Origin: Algoriphagus formosus
GTDB lineage: Bacteria; Bacteroidota; Bacteroidia; Cytophagales; Cyclobacteriaceae
Assembly (NCBI RefSeq): GCF_002807035.1
Contig: NZ_NIUC01000002.1
Coordinates: 1,641,267 to 1,705,266 of the forward strand
DNA: 64,000 nucleotides
Direction: 5' to 3'
Every line of letters starts with the position of its first letter. Position 1 is the stretch's first letter. This document shows, one piece after another, positions 56,601 to 64,000 of this stretch. The position numbers were made by a program, and so were the translations under genes. The notes under the pieces are model-generated. The model made no database searches, had not been told where the DNA came from, and worked only from the letters and a program-made list of their open reading frames with translations.

Positions 56601-59600
56601 CCCAATAATAGGGTCAGGTGTATCTCCCTCACATATGGTTTGGTCGCTTGCTATAGTGCTTACATCAGGGACGTCTCTTACTACAATCAAACCTTCTACT
56701 CGTACTTGCTGGCAGGATCCTGTGGTAAAGACCTCATAAGTATATTCGCCAGGAGTTGTTGGAGAACCGCTAATTCTCAAATTAACTCCATTCCAAATGG
56801 CTGAAAGACCTGCAGGTAGTCCTGTAACTATTGGACCGTCCAATCCCCCACCAACTGCATATTCGATATCTATAATTGGAGAATCCTCGCAGACAACTTG
56901 ACTATCATCAGTTCCTGGGTCTGAGGTTAATCTAATGAAAGGGGAAAGTGTTCCGAAGGAAATATCATCCAATGCAAAGTCATTACCACCTAGTGCAGTA
57001 TTTAGGTTGACAATTTCAATGATTGCAGTTGTGGCAGTTCCCGAACTCCAGCTTGGATTGGATCTAAACTCCCGCCAGTTGTCTAAGCTTACCTGAGCAT
57101 TACTAGTTGGTTCAGGAGCAGTTGATAGATCTAGCACAGTACCCACTAATTGACCATTGATTTTGAATTGTAGTCTAGCATTCGACGCCGGATTCAAATT
57201 CATGGCCCAAGCGGAGAAATAGTATTCTGTAAACTGCTCAACTGTGACCTCTTGTCTCCAAATAACGGGCTGTCTAAGAGGAGAGCCAATAAGCGCACCT
57301 CCATTGACCATCATAAAGTTCCTTGGTCCGGTTGCATTATTGGTGTGGTCTCTTCCATAAAAATTAGTGTGATAACCAGGAGGAGTTGTGGTCGTACTAC
57401 CATTGGCATTTACATTTACTGCATAATATCCTTCTGGCCATAAGCCTGTCGCAGGATTGCCATTAACATAGTAAGCTTGATTCTGAGTGTATTCAGTAAA
57501 GAAGCTTGGATTTGCAGGATCAAAATTGGTAAAGGACCCATCAATAATTAATTCCTCTGCAATACTGATGGAAGAAGTGCTTGTACAACCATCTGGAGAG
57601 GTGGCTGTCACAGAATAGGATCCAGCAATATCAACTAAAATGGAGGAAGTCGTTTCTCCAGTACTCCATTCCCAGGTAGTGCCTGTTACATTAGAACTGG
57701 CTACTAAAAGTACACTTCCATCTACCGCACAATAATCTGCTTGTAGGGTAATTACTGGGGTTGGGTCAACAGTAATAGTGAAGGATTCTGAAGGACCTGG
57801 GCAACCATTCACCGTAGGTGTTACTGTAATGGTGGCTGTAATCGGACCTGAACTAGGGTTCTCCGCAATAAATGCAGGAATGTTTCCAGTGCCTGACGCA
57901 GCTAGACCAATCGATGGTTCACTATTCGTCCAATTATAAACTACTCCTGCGACTCCATTACCCGTAAAATTCACTGCTGTAGTAGACTGACCTGAACAAC
58001 CAATATCTTGATCCGAGATAGGATTTACAGTTGGCATTGGTCGAACCAAAACATCTACCTCAAAAGAATTTCCAACACACCCATCCGGAGTGGTAGGAGT
58101 AACTGTATAGGTGACAGTCTGATCGACTAAAGAGGTATTAGTCAGCGTTTGGGAAATACTGCTTTGGCCAGTAGCCACATCAGACTGACCTGTTAAATTT
58201 CCATTAGAAGATACCGTCCAGGTATAAGTCGTTCCAGCAGGAACCAAGCCATTAGATCCATCTAGTGGGATCACTTCAAAATTTTCTCCACTACAAATAG
58301 TGGTTCCCGAAATGTCTGAAATAATAGGTGTTACATTGACTTCTGTAGAATTAGTCACCCCAGATGGGGCCGTACATCCTCCTGCATTACTATAATTCAC
58401 ACTTACATTTTTGGTGCCTGCAGTTAGCCATGTTAGGGTTACCGTATGGTTGGAAGTGCCAATTCCTCCTGAAGAAATATTGTAATCCGTTCCCTGTATT
58501 CCAGATACAGTCCATATGTAATTGGATTGTCCAATTTGTGTTGTATACGTTACAGGTTCTCCAATACAAAGGTCTGCCGTAGGAGCTTCGGTAAATGTTG
58601 GAACAGGTAGAGGATTGACATCAATAGTATTGGTGACAGCTGATGCGCCTTCACAATTATTCGAATTACTATAATTTACAGAGACATTTTTGGATCCAGC
58701 AGATAACCAAGTTAAGGTGACTGTATTGTCAAAAGGTCCAATACCTCCAGATGTGATCGTATAGTCTGTTCCAGCAGTTCCTGGGATTGACCAGGTATAA
58801 TTATCCTGACCTGATTGGGTAGTATACGTTACCGAGCTACCCACACAGACATCAGTAGAAGGTTGTGCTGTAAATGTTGGTACAGGTAGGGCATTTACAA
58901 AAGAGGTGTTTACAACTGCTGAAGCTGCTGAGCAATTATTTGAATTGGTATAATTAATCGATACATCTTTAGTGCCGGCAGTCAACCAGATTAGGGTTAC
59001 AGAGTTGTCATTTGTACCCCCTCCTGTCGTGATGCTATAATCAGTTCCTTCAGTTCCTAATATAGTCCAGATATAATTAGATTGTCCTGGCTCAGTAGAA
59101 TAGGTGACTGATTCGCCCACACAAATCTCGATAGGGGGTGCAGCGGTGAAAGTTGGTTCAGGAAGTGCATTTACAATGGTGGAATTAATTACCGCGCTTG
59201 CTGCTGAACAATTATTGGCATTGTTATAATTGATTGATACATCCTTCGTGCCATCCGTCAACCAAGTCAGGGTTACCGTATTGCTGGATGCTCCAATTCC
59301 GCCTGCTATAATGTTGTAATCAGTTCCTGCAGTTCCCGGTACATTCCAAACATAATTGGATTGACCTCCCTCGGTAGTGTAGGTTACTGGATCACCTACG
59401 CAAACCTCAGCTGGAGGAGCGCTTGTAAAAGTTGGTTCAGGCAATGCATTTACTACGGTAGAATTTACTGTTGCAACAGCAGCTGTACAATTATTAGTGT
59501 TTGTATAACTAACAGAAACATCTTTAGTCCCATCAGATAACCAAGTAAGCGTTACACTGTTGTTAGATGCTCCAATTCCACCCGCCGTGATGTTATAATC

Positions 59601-62600
59601 AGTTCCTGATGTTCCTGGTACTGTCCAAACATAGTTGGATTGACCTGCCTCGGTAGCATAGGTTACAGAAGTGCCTACACAAACTTCCGAAGGCGGAGCA
59701 ATCGTGAAGGTTGGTTCGGGGAGCGCATTGACATTCGTAGAAAGTACTGTTGCAGTTGCGGCAAAACAACCATTGGAATTGCTGTAATTGATTGTCACAT
59801 CTTTTGTGCCCTCCGTCAACCAAGTGATTGTTATCGAGTCGTCATTTGTACCACCTCCTGCTGAAATAGAATAATCAGTGCCATCAACTCCAGGTATTGT
59901 CCAATTATAGTTGGATTGTCCTGACTCGGTGGTGTAGGTTACCGAAGTGCCTTCACAAACTTCACCTGAAGGAGCAGGGTTTAAAGTTGGAACTGGTAGT
60001 GCATTTACCACAAATGCTCCTGAAACACTTGAGGTTTGATCAGGGCCACAACCTCCGGAACTTGAAACCACTACATAATAGTATCTTGGTATTCCATCGG
60101 CATTGTCAGATGGAGGAGTAAATGTGTCAGAATCTGTACCGACTTGGGAATCCACCCCTGTATTAATTACCCCTGTTGTGTTGGTGTACCATTGATAAGA
60201 CAAGGTGCCAGTTCCAGAGGCGCTTACGGAAATTGGACTAAATGGACCCTGCCCATCGCAGATCGTATCCCCTCCTAAGTCTTCAGAATCGATATTGGTT
60301 AAAGGATTAACGATGAACGCCCCAGAAATCGAGGAAGTAACGGTTCCACAACTCGGGCTTGTAGCGGTAGCATAGTAGTATCTAGGCAATCCATCTGCTA
60401 CGCTTGCATCGGAAGGAGGGGTGAAAGTTGGGCTCGTTTCTCCGGTAAGCAAAACTCCTCCTGTATTATTAGGAGTAGTATTTTGATACCACTGATAGCT
60501 TGCTGGTATTCCGCCGTCACCTGTAGCTGCAATTTCAAGTTGAGAGAAAGTTCCAGATCCTAAGCAGAACACCTCATCTGGAGCTGAAGGATCTAGATCT
60601 AAATTGATAGAAGTTCCTGAAGGAGAAACTATATATGCACCAGTAAGGTCTGAGGTTTCAGGGCCTCCACAAGTCCCTGTGACTACCACATAATAGTACG
60701 AAATACCCTCAGGAGAAGAAGGAGGCGTAAATGTAGCCGAGGTGGCTCCAGATACTGCTGTGCCAGGATTAGTAGCAATATCTGAGTTGTCAGGCTTACG
60801 ATACCATTGGAAGGACAATCCAGATCCCGTAGCCGTAATGGTTATAGGATCAAAACCATCTCCAAAACATTCAGTATCACCAAGCTGACCTGGATCAATT
60901 ACAGGGTCAATAGAAACTGGTGTGCTAATGTCAATAGTGTTCGACGCAGGACTTGGTATTGAACACCCGTTTGGATCAGTATAATTAACTGTAACCGTTT
61001 TACTTCCTGAGGTCAACCATTCGATGGTAACAGTATTGCTATTGTTTCCTATTCCACCTCCTGTAATATTATAATCTATCCCTTGAGTACCAGGGATATC
61101 CCAATCATAATCAAATTGACCAACTTGGGTAGTATAAGTTACCTCATCATTCAGACAAACGGGATTAGATGGTTCTACAGTAAAGCTTGGAGTAGGAAGT
61201 GGCGCTAGATTAATGGTGTTTGAAGCGGGAGCTATACCAGTACATCCATTTGCATCGGTATAGTTAACCGTAACCGTTTTTGCTCCATCAGTTAACCATT
61301 GAATGGTTACAGTATTACTACCAGTGCCAGTGCTTCCGTCAGTAATAGTGTAATCGCTTCCTTCCGTACCCGTAATTGTCCAAACATAATTGGATTGCCC
61401 AGATTCAGTGGTATAGATTAATTCTTGCCCAATACATACCGGGTCTACTGGCTCTATGGTAAATGTCGGTACAGGTAGAGGGTCTAGGGTAATGGTATTT
61501 GAAGCTGAGGTAGCACTAATACAACCATCGGGATTGGTGTAACCAACTGTCACAGTTTTATCTCCTGGGGTTAACCACTCAATAGTGACCGTGTTGCTTC
61601 CGGTACCGATACTGCCTCCGGTGATGTTGTAATCAGTTGACTCAACTCCCGAAACTGTCCAGATATAGTTGGATTGGCCCGACTGGGTGGTATAAGTTAC
61701 CTCGTCGCCAATACATGTTGGATTGGAAGGCTCAGCGGTGAAGGTCGGAACAGGTAGAGGATCCAAGTCAATAGTGCTTGTTGCCGGTGAGGAGCCAGCA
61801 CAACCACTGGAGTTTTCATAGTTGACTGTTACAGTTTTTTGCCCAGCAGTCAACCAAATAATTGTTAATGTATTGTCGGTTCCAGCAGTTACGGTAAAGT
61901 CTATTCCTTCATCACCGGAAATAGTCCAATCATAATCTGAAATTTCTGGCCCTGACTGTGTTGTATAAGTGACTTCCTCACCTATACATACTATTCCGGA
62001 AGGAGCAGTGGTGAAGGTAGGAACCGGGATCGGATTTACAGTGATTGTATTAGAGACAGGGCTTGCTCCTTGACAGCCATTGGAGTTTTCATAATTAACA
62101 GTGACAGTTTTAGTTCCATCTGTCAGCCATTCTATTGAAATTGTATTAGTAGATAATCCACCTGCAACAATATTATAATCCGTTCCTTGGACTCCAGTTA
62201 TACTCCAATTGTAATTTGCTTGTCCAGGCCTTGTGGTATAAAAGGCCACATCGCCTATACAAAAATCATCCGATGGCTCAATAAGGAAAACAGGGGTTGG
62301 AAGAGGACTGACCGATATAGGGCTGCTGACGTATGTTGCGGCTGAACATCCACTTGAATTTGAATAACTCAGGAATACTTGTTTAGAGCCTTGTGTTAAC
62401 CAGGTTAGTGTTAGAGAACTGCTAGAATCAGTTCCACCAGAAGTTATACTATAATCGACTCCCTCTGTACCAGATATCTGCCAGTCGTAATTGAATTGTC
62501 CGGTTTGAGTTGAATAAGTTACCTCTTCCCCAATACATACAACTCCAGTGGGTTGGGTAATAAATGTGGGTGTTGGTAGTGGATTAATAGTTAGGTTTCG

Positions 62601-64000
62601 GGTAGCAGTGTCATCTGAACAACTTCCTGAGCCTGCTACTGTGTAGCTAATAGTAGTTGTACCACTAGAAAGAGCAGTGACTTCTCCCGTCGATGCATTT
62701 ATCGAGGCTACTGCTGTATTACTTGAGGACCAAGTGCCTCCTATCGAAGTTGAGCTGAATAGGGTAGTTTCACCTACACAAAGTTCATCCGCCCCACTTA
62801 AGGTTCCTGCATCAGGCGCTTGGGTTACTGTAATGGACCGGGTTTCAAAGTCATCTGCACAGCCTCCTGAGCCTGAAACGGTGTAGGTAATAATTGCGGA
62901 ACCTGCAGCTATTCCAGTCACAACCCCAGTTGAAGGATCTACTGTGGCAACTGCTGGATTTCCAGATGACCAAATACCACCGGAAATTGTCGAAGAGAAA
63001 GTTCTTGTTCCCCCTTCGCAGACTTCCTGAGTTCCACTGAGCACGCCAGCGTCAGGTGGTGCAGTGACAGTGATAATTATACTAGTCTCAGGTGCAGGAC
63101 AGCCTCCACTGGCAGGAAGGGTATAGAATATTTCCGCTGTACCAGCAGAAACTCCAGTTACTAAGCCTGTGCTGGAAACTGTGGCAATAGCTGGATTTGC
63201 TGAAGACCAGGTTCCGAAGGCTGTGGAAGATAAAAGCTGAGTATCTCCTCCTATACAGATATCCTGATTCCCACTGATAGTTCCTGGGCTAATAGGTTGG
63301 TTAACAAATACCGTTCTAGAGGAGGTCGCTACAGTACAACCTGTAATGGTATATCGGATAGTTGCTGCACCTGCGCTTACTCCGGTGATCACACCGGTGG
63401 AGGGGTTGACTGTTGCAATAGAAGGATCTGCTGATGACCAGATTCCTCCAGCCATGGTAGAAGTAAATGTAGTCGTCCCTCCCACACAAATAGACTGTGG
63501 GCCATTTACTATACCCGCTGTCAAAGTATAGGAAATTTTTATTCGACCGGCTCCGCCGTCACCTCCAGTATAATAAGTACTTCCATTTCTTCCGGAGCCA
63601 CCGCTACCTCCGCCACCAGGGATTTGCCCATCTTGTCCTTCAGTATTGGAAGTATTAACTCCTGGGCCACCATCTCCTCCTTCGCTTCCAGCTGGTATTG
63701 TACCGGGAGTAAGAGCACCACCATCGTCACCATTTGAATTTGCATATCCAGAGGATCCTCCACCTCCACTTCTGGAACCATTTGCATCACCGCCATTACC
63801 GCCTCTATAGGTTGCATCATTTCCGGTTCCGATAGGTGCTCCATTACCTCCTTGCCAATCATTCTCTACACCTGAACCACCACGAGCTAATAGGCCTGAA
63901 CCAAAAGTGGTATTACCTCCATTTATGCTACCAGTAGTGCCTCCTTGACCTACAGAATAACCAAAGGTATCTCCAGGGTTAACTGAAAGAATTGATCGGG
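53688..64000 (-). CDS. Giant T9SS-exported repeat protein (N-terminus beyond window)
   Basis: The frame is open from the TAA-side stop at 53688 to the right edge, at least 3436 codons. An in-frame TTG at 63522-63524 is not the start, because glycine-rich coding sequence continues upstream (NGDDGGALTPGT, PGGGGSGGSGRNGSTYYTGG) to the edge. Order: glycine-rich domain; four Big_2/Ig-like repeats (63525-62580; GIWSSxNPxxATVxxSTGxVTG); six PKD-like repeats (62580-60930); three Ig-like repeats with GLSFQWYRKP or QWYxNT (60925-60005); six more PKD-like repeats (60000-58335); further PKD/Ig modules; a jelly-roll-like segment (57545-56940); more Ig-like modules; a second glycine-rich domain (about 55190-54290); the ILPVEYLYFKAEYN module and a T9SS tail. 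It is probably a surface adhesin. Confidence 0.9.
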   Translation of the reverse strand, partial: RSILSVNPGDTFGYSVGQGGTTGSINGGNTTFGSGLLARGGSGVENDWQGGNGAPIGTGNDATYRGGNGGDANGSRSGGGGSSGYANSNGDDGGALTPGTIPAGSEGGDGGPGVNTSNTEGQDGQIPGGGGSGGSGRNGSTYYTGGDGGAGRIKISYTLTAGIVNGPQSICVGGTTTFTSTMAGGIWSSADPSIATVNPSTGVITGVSAGAATIRYTITGCTVATSSRTVFVNQPISPGTISGNQDICIGGDTQLLSSTAFGTWSSANPAIATVSSTGLVTGVSAGTAEIFYTLPASGGCPAPETSIIITVTAPPDAGVLSGTQEVCEGGTRTFSSTISGGIWSSGNPAVATVDPSTGVVTGIAAGSAIITYTVSGSGGCADDFETRSITVTQAPDAGTLSGADELCVGETTLFSSTSIGGTWSSSNTAVASINASTGEVTALSSGTTTISYTVAGSGSCSDDTATRNLTINPLPTPTFITQPTGVVCIGEEVTYSTQTGQFNYDWQISGTEGVDYSITSGGTDSSSSLTLTWLTQGSKQVFLSYSNSSGCSAATYVSSPISVSPLPTPVFLIEPSDDFCIGDVAFYTTRPGQANYNWSITGVQGTDYNIVAGGLSTNTISIEWLTDGTKTVTVNYENSNGCQGASPVSNTITVNPIPVPTFTTAPSGIVCIGEEVTYTTQSGPEISDYDWTISGDEGIDFTVTAGTDNTLTIIWLTAGQKTVTVNYENSSGCAGSSPATSTIDLDPLPVPTFTAEPSNPTCIGDEVTYTTQSGQSNYIWTVSGVESTDYNITGGSIGTGSNTVTIEWLTPGDKTVTVGYTNPDGCISATSASNTITLDPLPVPTFTIEPVDPVCIGQELIYTTESGQSNYVWTITGTEGSDYTITDGSTGTGSNTVTIQWLTDGAKTVTVNYTDANGCTGIAPASNTINLAPLPTPSFTVEPSNPVCLNDEVTYTTQVGQFDYDWDIPGTQGIDYNITGGGIGNNSNTVTIEWLTSGSKTVTVNYTDPNGCSIPSPASNTIDISTPVSIDPVIDPGQLGDTECFGDGFDPITITATGSGLSFQWYRKPDNSDIATNPGTAVSGATSATFTPPSSPEGISYYYVVVTGTCGGPETSDLTGAYIVSPSGTSINLDLDPSAPDEVFCLGSGTFSQLEIAATGDGGIPASYQWYQNTTPNNTGGVLLTGETSPTFTPPSDASVADGLPRYYYATATSPSCGTVTSSISGAFIVNPLTNIDSEDLGGDTICDGQGPFSPISVSASGTGTLSYQWYTNTTGVINTGVDSQVGTDSDTFTPPSDNADGIPRYYYVVVSSSGGCGPDQTSSVSGAFVVNALPVPTLNPAPSGEVCEGTSVTYTTESGQSNYNWTIPGVDGTDYSISAGGGTNDDSITITWLTEGTKDVTINYSNSNGCFAATATVLSTNVNALPEPTFTIAPPSEVCVGTSVTYATEAGQSNYVWTVPGTSGTDYNITAGGIGASNNSVTLTWLSDGTKDVSVSYTNTNNCTAAVATVNSTVVNALPEPTFTSAPPAEVCVGDPVTYTTEGGQSNYVWNVPGTAGTDYNIIAGGIGASSNTVTLTWLTDGTKDVSINYNNANNCSAASAVINSTIVNALPEPTFTAAPPIEICVGESVTYSTEPGQSNYIWTILGTEGTDYSITTGGGTNDNSVTLIWLTAGTKDVSINYTNSNNCSAASAVVNTSFVNALPVPTFTAQPSTDVCVGSSVTYTTQSGQDNYTWSIPGTAGTDYTITSGGIGPFDNTVTLTWLSAGSKNVSVNYSNSNNCEGASAVTNTIDVNPLPVPTFTEAPTADLCIGEPVTYTTQIGQSNYIWTVSGIQGTDYNISSGGIGTSNHTVTLTWLTAGTKNVSVNYSNAGGCTAPSGVTNSTEVNVTPIISDISGTTICSGENFEVIPLDGSNGLVPAGTTYTWTVSSNGNLTGQSDVATGQSSISQTLTNTSLVDQTVTYTVTPTTPDGCVGNSFEVDVLVRPMPTVNPISDQDIGCSGQSTTAVNFTGNGVAGVVYNWTNSEPSIGLAASGTGNIPAFIAENPSSGPITATITVTPTVNGCPGPSESFTITVDPTPVITLQADYCAVDGSVLLVASSNVTGTTWEWSTGETTSSILVDIAGSYSVTATSPDGCTSTSSISIAEELIIDGSFTNFDPANPSFFTEYTQNQAYYVNGNPATGLWPEGYYAVNVNANGSTTTTPPGYHTNFYGRDHTNNATGPRNFMMVNGGALIGSPLRQPVIWRQEVTVEQFTEYYFSAWAMNLNPASNARLQFKINGQLVGTVLDLSTAPEPTSNAQVSLDNWREFRSNPSWSSGTATTAIIEIVNLNTALGGNDFALDDISFGTLSPFIRLTSDPGTDDSQVVCEDSPIIDIEYAVGGGLDGPIVTGLPAGLSAIWNGVNLRISGSPTTPGEYTYEVFTTGSCQQVRVEGLIVVRDVPDVSTIASDQTICEGDTPDPIIGDVYAPQDPGAVISYRWEMNTDLSTPNWVDVPSNPSGADFAPPVLTETTQYRRYTISTVGGNFCEGPPSDPVTITLQSEPLPGAIAADQTICIGDDPVAFTSTDAGSGDGDLSYIWQFRNSSNPIWTPISGATGATYDSPALSETTEFQRIVVSNLNGTECPSPPSNIVTVTVTPENTVTPVNPDPVLCLDTAVPITLIHRTTGATGIANEGVAGANGLPLGISASFDPGSGDITISGTPSEVGIFNYSIPLTGGCGSVNATGTITVDNPTYPISNIEVNNPPVGSSPPYVSTFTVYGPELAPGDYIINYSTSGANEIADQTITVTVITAGQFTFASLPYSNEGTTILTINSIEGVADQCPYSVPTNNTAPFGINCSTEYLQADGNATYSVGAGISEVTIQAFGDGGNPAPATIPVVPGSTLYIVFDGADVFVTPLGPSEPLADRLTQAIVSTTGPNGRIVITYDCTTPPPCTGSGEVFQYTDSEGFTVIRITGDCSSWTWNAPDGLDEFEVLVVGGGGGGGYGDAAGGGGGGAVIYQQYTGITMNGLPGLQGATFEVTPGGQGLGAISSGQQGGDGTGSSFTGSTFNYAGSNTFADLNAAGGGGGGSSSDQLSIRTGRDGASGGGGAAHGSDSSTGGLATYTGGNDGGTAYGQSFGRSGAGGGGAAAGGGSGNGDASLLRAGSGGNGIMQDISGEDVHYGAGGGGTSSGATVNEPGMGGSQYSGSGGATFYAGGRGNNTGIGLPATTFGSGGGAGRTGGSDGFQGVVYIRYPNFRILPVEYLYFKAEYNNALRSGDLSWATAKEWENDRFEIERSINNVTDWEKIGEVTGAGYSDGPVEYFYQDSKLPLAGGDIFYRLKQFDFDGDSTYSDIRAIQVDPMSGVTYWRVFPNPTSGDPINLEMIDTGVYNDEEISIRVIAATGVFDSISGKSAKLLSQQLSLILRDKAAGVYTLEISWGENREYHKLILRR
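58335..62580 (-). repeat. Twelve PKD-like repeats in two blocks of six
   Basis: Each unit is about 92 codons (roughly 276 bp): PLPVPTFTxxPxxxVCIGExVTYTTQ, then GQSNYxWTIxGTxGTDYxI, a variable loop, and WLTxGTKxVxVNYxNxNGC. Each has two cysteines at fixed places, one in CIGE and one in NGC. Units 1-6 are linked by N/DPLPVPTF and units 7-12 mostly by VNALPEPTF, so the blocks expanded separately. Three unlike Ig-type repeats (60005-60925) sit between the blocks. Confidence 0.8.

Noticed and set aside
58335..62580. Possible CRISPR or DNA satellite
   Set aside because: The regular ~276-bp periodicity is in-frame protein repeats with divergent DNA, not short identical repeats with spacers.
63522..63524. 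TTG as the start codon of the giant protein
   Set aside because: The same frame continues upstream to the window edge with glycine-rich protein-like sequence and no stop, so the true start lies outside the window.
63539..63862. 107-codon minus-strand frame rich in Met, Glu and Val
   Set aside because: An alternative frame of the glycine-rich head of the giant protein, whose own frame is open across it.

Overview
The window looks like chromosomal DNA of a Bacteroidota bacterium, most likely order Cytophagales (an Algoriphagus/Cyclobacteriaceae-like organism; the genus is inference). Reasons: three secreted proteins end in a type IX secretion (T9SS) C-terminal sorting tail; two histidine kinases carry two-component-regulator propellers with Y_Y_Y domains; there are DUF6090 proteins, Bacteroidota-style lipoprotein signals, an AT-rich base composition and weak Shine-Dalgarno sites. 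Every gene I can support (29 CDS plus one relic) lies on the minus strand, so transcription runs from high to low coordinates throughout. No tRNA, rRNA or CRISPR array was seen.

Layout, in order of coordinates. (1) 1-10574: a kinase/ATPase/GAF/histidine-kinase fusion cut by the left edge, a long carotenoid oxygenase, then an operon of MpaB/DUF2236-type oxygenase, Pyr4-like transmembrane terpene-cyclase candidate and membrane histidine kinase. (2) 10808-25636: four consecutive histidine kinases, including a 1942-aa protein with eight tandem sensor-like modules and two propeller kinases whose catalytic halves are almost identical in DNA. None has a receiver domain, and no response regulator is encoded in the window. 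(3) 25704-30341: alpha-keto-acid decarboxylase, flavin amine oxidase and a FIST sensor protein, ending at a hairpin terminator candidate. (4) 30342-34409: a 1-kb non-coding stretch, a relic of a DUF6090 gene, a RAYT/IS200-type transposase bracketed by inverted pairs of REP-like palindromes, and three tandem DUF6090 genes. (5) 34416-37126: two-subunit molybdenum hydroxylase (IorAB type). (6) 37197-39649: DUF4440-like secreted protein and S9 peptidase. (7) 39737-47949: seven closely packed genes (DUF3500, cyclophilin, sulfatase, TPR adenylate cyclase, sulfatase, APC permease). (8) 48064-64000: three glycine-rich T9SS-secreted proteins; the last is at least 3436 residues and runs off the right edge.

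How the genes may work together: (1) and (3) look like small metabolic operons next to dedicated sensors, MpaB oxygenase/cyclase with a histidine kinase and amine oxidase/decarboxylase with FIST plus histidine kinase. Region (7) suggests scavenging of sulfated and peptide substrates at the cell envelope. Region (8) is a surface or secreted adhesin-like group. The most novel signals are the pairing of two enzyme families best known from fungal meroterpenoid pathways, the eight-module kinase, the self-contained REP/RAYT unit beside an eroding DUF6090 array, and an unfamiliar domain inserted in a propeller kinase.
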